This document shows positions 61,284 to 64,000 of a stretch of DNA of 64,000 nucleotides, piece by piece. The translations under genes were made by a program, and so were the position numbers. This DNA comes from PGZG01 sp046292765. GTDB lineage: Bacteria > Pseudomonadota > Gammaproteobacteria > Pseudomonadales > Alcanivoracaceae. Every line of letters begins with the position of its first letter. Position 1 is the stretch's first letter. Below the pieces are notes generated by a model. The model had not been told where the DNA came from. It saw only the letters and a list, made by a program, of their open reading frames with translations, and searched no databases. The DNA is taken from NCBI GenBank assembly GCA_046292765.1, contig JBKBQA010000002.1, forward strand, positions 711,800 through 775,799, in the 5' to 3' direction.

Positions 61284-63188
61284 TTATGATGGGATCACCA
61301 TTTCGGCTTCGACCGCATCTGCATCGCCTCCCACATCTACACCCTCTTCTGTCACATCTCCAGTGTAGGCAGCCTTGCCGGTCGCTTGTTCGATTAGCCC
61401 AAGCAGTTGCTTCTGCCGGTTCTCCATGAAGGTCTTGAAGTCATCGCCACGCAGGATGGTCGGGTCGACCAAGTGAGTGCGAAGGTACTCGTCCAGTCTG
61501 ATCCGTTCAATGGCCGGGGTCTGCCTATCGCCGTTCTCCAACTTGGCCAGGTATTCGGAGGGTGCCACACCCCCGATGATGCGATTGGTGCGGAACGACA
61601 GAGGCGTCTTGTTGATGATGGAGTCGTATATCGCTGGCTTGATGCCCTCCTTCTTGCACCAGTCCTGCGGAAAAATGTGGTGGATATCGACGTTCTCTCC
61701 AAAAAAAACCGTATGGTCGAACTTCTGTCCGGATCGAAAATCCTGAGCGCCTTCCTTCATCAGCAGCGCGTTGACGCCTTTGTAGGCGGCAGACAGACGC
61801 ATGCGCATGGTCTTCAGGCGGTCGGCGCGGAAGATCACTTCGCTCACCGTTGATGGTTCCGGCCCGCCCTGTAACCAGCGAGGCACCTCCATAAAGTCGC
61901 GGGCGATGCGAGACTCAACCGCCGAGCCGTACAGTTCGCCAAACACGCCATTCCAGTACCATCGCACAAGCTTGGCGCGGTTCGCCTCGTGCTCCCATGC
62001 CTCACCGATGTCAGCAATAATCACCGCCAGCGGGACGATCTGCGACTGATAGGGCAGGTCGAAGATGCGGTAGATGTGCTGCATGTGCAGGAACTTCGCC
62101 GCCTGCACGAAGCCATGCTCCACCTGCCTTTCGTACCGCTTGTAAGCCGACAGCGGCAGGTTCAATAGTGCCTGGCGGTTACCGATCACGGCCGGAAGTT
62201 CCTTGCCTGCCTTGCCGGCGCGTTCCGCCTCCCGTCGGCGCTCGCGCGTGTAGAACAGCGAGATCGCCTGCAAGAAGTCCGTATTGCTCACGTTAGCAAG
62301 AATCCCTGCCTCGGAATCGGCCGGGCGCATCGTGTCCACAAAACGTCGGTGCCGGCCCTTATGCACGTCGTCGCCATACCAGTCCTTGCGCAGCTCGTGA
62401 CCCTCTGCTGCATACATCGCCGTGACCAGTTCGAAGGCATCCAGCGCCTTGCCGCCCGTATTTACCTTCTCGAACACCACGCACACCGCCTCCTTGGACG
62501 TAGCGCGGTCCAGTGAAATTACCGGCACGCGGTAGGACTTGAAGTTCTCCAGAACCTGGCGCTTGAAGGAGCGGAAGGTGTCGCGCATTCCCTCATGCTC
62601 ATCGCCGCGCCAATGCTGGTCAAAGCCGTCCTGCCAGCGATCCCAGTCGAATACCTGAGTCAGCGGATACATCAGCGCCGCATATTCGTTGGCGGGCGCT
62701 GACAGGTCCAGTGTCACCTCGCGGCCGAAGTCGGTGCGTATGATCCGGTCCTCAGGCACGCCAACGATGGCCTCCTCCCGATCAACCGTCGGGTCCAGTG
62801 CCTTGCGGATGTCGATGTAGAACCAACGCTTTACCTTTTTGTTCTTTGGCGTGACCGTCTCGACCACCTTGTTGCGCAGCGTCACCTGATACAGCGAGGT
62901 CATGCGCTGCTGACCGTCCAGAAGCAAGGATTGCGGTGTCGTGTTCTTCGCTTCGGCCGGAGCACCCTCCACTGGCCGCGGCTTGAAGTTCACTTCGCCG
63001 CCCGTGTCCAGCGCCATCAGCGCACCGACCGGGAAAGAGCGCGAGATCGACGCGATCAGGCCCTTTATGCGATCCTCGTCCCATACCCAGCTACGTTGAA
63101 AATCGGGAAGTTGCAGCTTGCCGCGGTGGCAGTCTTCCAACAGTTCGATCAGGTCGATGGGGTTGGTCTTGAAGGTCGAGCCGGCCAT
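61284..63188 (-). CDS. DUF262/HNH (GmrSD-like) nuclease
   Basis: 634 residues. The DUF262 (ParB-like nucleotidase/GmrS) N-terminus has QLPDFQRSWVWDEDRIKGLI and DGQQRMTSLYQ (motif DGQQR 91-95). The C-terminal part has an HNH-type nuclease centre DIHHIFPQDW (about 501-510) and NKTPLSFRTNRIIGG. Such proteins are modification-dependent restriction or phage-defence nucleases (GmrSD, SspE relatives). The gene sits alone with a small membrane-protein gene in a lower-GC tract between attC-like sites. Confidence 0.88.
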   Translation of the reverse strand: MAGSTFKTNPIDLIELLEDCHRGKLQLPDFQRSWVWDEDRIKGLIASISRSFPVGALMALDTGGEVNFKPRPVEGAPAEAKNTTPQSLLLDGQQRMTSLYQVTLRNKVVETVTPKNKKVKRWFYIDIRKALDPTVDREEAIVGVPEDRIIRTDFGREVTLDLSAPANEYAALMYPLTQVFDWDRWQDGFDQHWRGDEHEGMRDTFRSFKRQVLENFKSYRVPVISLDRATSKEAVCVVFEKVNTGGKALDAFELVTAMYAAEGHELRKDWYGDDVHKGRHRRFVDTMRPADSEAGILANVSNTDFLQAISLFYTRERRREAERAGKAGKELPAVIGNRQALLNLPLSAYKRYERQVEHGFVQAAKFLHMQHIYRIFDLPYQSQIVPLAVIIADIGEAWEHEANRAKLVRWYWNGVFGELYGSAVESRIARDFMEVPRWLQGGPEPSTVSEVIFRADRLKTMRMRLSAAYKGVNALLMKEGAQDFRSGQKFDHTVFFGENVDIHHIFPQDWCKKEGIKPAIYDSIINKTPLSFRTNRIIGGVAPSEYLAKLENGDRQTPAIERIRLDEYLRTHLVDPTILRGDDFKTFMENRQKQLLGLIEQATGKAAYTGDVTEEGVDVGGDADAVEAEMVIPS

Positions 63189-63215
63189 GAATAACTATCC
63201 CGTATAAATGAAAAC

Positions 63216-63263
63216 TTCTAACGCCTTGATCACGCGCTTGTCGCGTGCATCTTCTTGTTATAA
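63216..63263 (-). other. attC-like recombination hairpin between two cassettes
   Basis: On the plus strand: TTCTAAC (63216-63222), 5-nt spacer, GATCACGCG, loop CTTGT, CGCGTGCATC, 5-nt spacer, GTTATAA (63257-63263). The long arms GATCACGCG and its partner pair with one bulged base, as in integron attC sites, and the outer boxes fit the R-box pattern imperfectly. It overlaps the end of the membrane-protein gene, as cassette attC sites often do. Confidence 0.5.
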
Positions 63264-63730
63264 GCAAGGATGGCAGCAAGTAGCGCCAATCCCAGCAACG
63301 CCTCAACCAGGCCGTATGCAAAATCATGCCAAGGCCAACTAAGTGCCCTTGTCGTCAGAAGGCTATCCCCGGGAGTTTTAATTGCAGAGAATTGGATGCT
63401 TGCAATCACGTATGTAGAAACAGCGATGGCAAGCCCCTGGACAAGAAAGTACGTACCGACAAGACTTGCCGCCCCAGCGGCCAAGGGCATTGCGCCTACA
63501 GACGCATGAGATGCCGGGTTAATCCTCAGAATTGAAAGCACATTCTCAGTCGAGAATATGAGGAGGATGGCCCCAGCAGCCTTGACGCAGATAGAAAATA
63601 GCCCAGAGAACAAAAATTGAGTTGCATACTCTGGATCGATGCCGCCGTACATGTAGAAGCCAAACTGAAAGGCATCATTAACAGCGATCCACGCCAATAC
63701 CACACCTAATACTTTGAATGCTGCGATCAT
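63230..63730 (-). CDS. Small four-helix membrane protein
   Basis: 166 residues with four hydrophobic helices (about 3-20, 35-60, 78-110 and 135-155). It ends KKMHATSA. No family recognised. AAGGA lies six bases before ATG 63730. Its stop lies within the attC-like hairpin. With the DUF262 gene it forms a two-gene tract of lower GC, suggesting acquisition together. Confidence 0.6.
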   Translation of the reverse strand: MIAAFKVLGVVLAWIAVNDAFQFGFYMYGGIDPEYATQFLFSGLFSICVKAAGAILLIFSTENVLSILRINPASHASVGAMPLAAGAASLVGTYFLVQGLAIAVSTYVIASIQFSAIKTPGDSLLTTRALSWPWHDFAYGLVEALLGLALLAAILAYNKKMHATSA

Positions 63731-63756
63731 CTTGATTCCTTATAACAGTTTATTAA

Positions 63757-63775
63757 GTTGAACGGTTCGACTTAT
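63757..63775. other. Hairpin upstream of the membrane-protein gene
   Basis: AAGTTGAA-CGG-TTCGACTT is an imperfect palindrome in the leader region. It might be the inner stem of a further degenerate attC, but the outer boxes do not fit. Confidence 0.25.
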
Positions 63776-63902
63776 TACCCGGCTTACCGCCCCGCCGGAT
63801 TCCAATCCACATCACCTTACCCATCAAACGAAATGGATTATTACCATCAATGACTTAAGACACAAAGCGAAATCAATCTTTTTTGGAAAACCCGATCTCG
63901 GC

Positions 63903-64000
63903 CTACTTATCACCCGGCAACATCCCCCCTCTGTCAGGATAGTTGTCGCCCCAATTGGTAATAGAGGGGGTGGCAGTGAGGACAGACATGCCCAGATATT
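63903..64000 (-). CDS. C-terminal fragment of an unidentified protein
   Basis: An open frame enters from the right edge on the minus strand and ends at TAG (63905-63903) with WGDNYPDRGG near its end. About 31 residues are visible; too little to assign. Confidence 0.3.
   Translation of the reverse strand, partial: YLGMSVLTATPSITNWGDNYPDRGGMLPGDK

Noticed and set aside
63740..63902. Short minus-strand frame near MGKVMWIGIRRGGKPGNKS
   Set aside because: Open for only about 30 residues with stops on both sides and no ribosome site; kept out as a feature.

Overview
The window is GC-rich, tightly packed, gene-dense chromosomal DNA of a gammaproteobacterium. The block leuC-leuD-leuB-asd-(Usg-like)-fimV-truA keeps the order known from Pseudomonas and relatives. 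The lipid and CoA genes (a racemase, a DmdC-type acyl-CoA dehydrogenase, MaoC, a KAS III-like synthase, a saccharopine-dehydrogenase-like reductase, several alpha/beta hydrolases) would suit a lipid-using Pseudomonadales/Oceanospirillales-type bacterium. That placement is an inference; no rRNA or tRNA gene was seen to confirm it.

Layout. 0-4.6 kb: a gene tail, an acyl-CoA racemase, msrA-msrB, and a hydrolase and YihY on the minus strand. 4.6-17 kb: one long plus-strand train, arsC-wrbA-DUF2069-RDD-SpoIIM-DUF4129-DUF4350, then a BCCT transporter, then MoxR-DUF58-nitroreductase-M50 protease. Most junctions overlap by a few bases. 17-21.6 kb (minus): an unrecognised membrane protein, NnrU, and a second MoxR/VWA pair. 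21.8-31.9 kb: rsmE facing truA, fimV, Usg-like, asd, leuB, leuD, leuC. 32-37 kb: a LysR gene divergent from leuC that appears to start at CTG, a CsoR/CstR-type repressor with a clear operator, an MFS transporter, aroC and prmB. 37-46 kb: an EVE protein, an ammonium transporter with a sigma-54 promoter and an NtrC-like site, a DAACS symporter, an SDR, an acyl-CoA dehydrogenase, DUF2505, and a REC protein with a broken GGDEF. 46-57 kb: hydrolases, MaoC, exonuclease III, a voltage-sensor-like membrane protein, a receiver protein next to a Ser/Thr kinase, dusA, tal and TerB. 56.9-59.6 kb: a minus-strand operon hvfA-hvfB-hvfC-mlaA. 59.8-64 kb: a KAS III-like synthase, then a lower-GC accessory tract with a DUF262/HNH nuclease, a small membrane protein, attC-like sites and what looks like an insertion-sequence end.

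The strongest second-look items are: (1) the HvfABC operon, whose precursor carries eight EGKCG motifs, the substrate motif of a recently described copper-binding peptide modification; (2) three elements at 32.0-34.9 kb with a shared, gap-free 52-nt core, each enclosed by its own long self-complementary arms; (3) an attC-like hairpin with one bulged base between the membrane-protein and DUF262 genes, suggesting a cassette array; (4) a dispersed REP-like palindrome family that tends to sit beside the 52-nt-core elements; and (5) the transporter embedded in the MoxR-DUF58 cluster.
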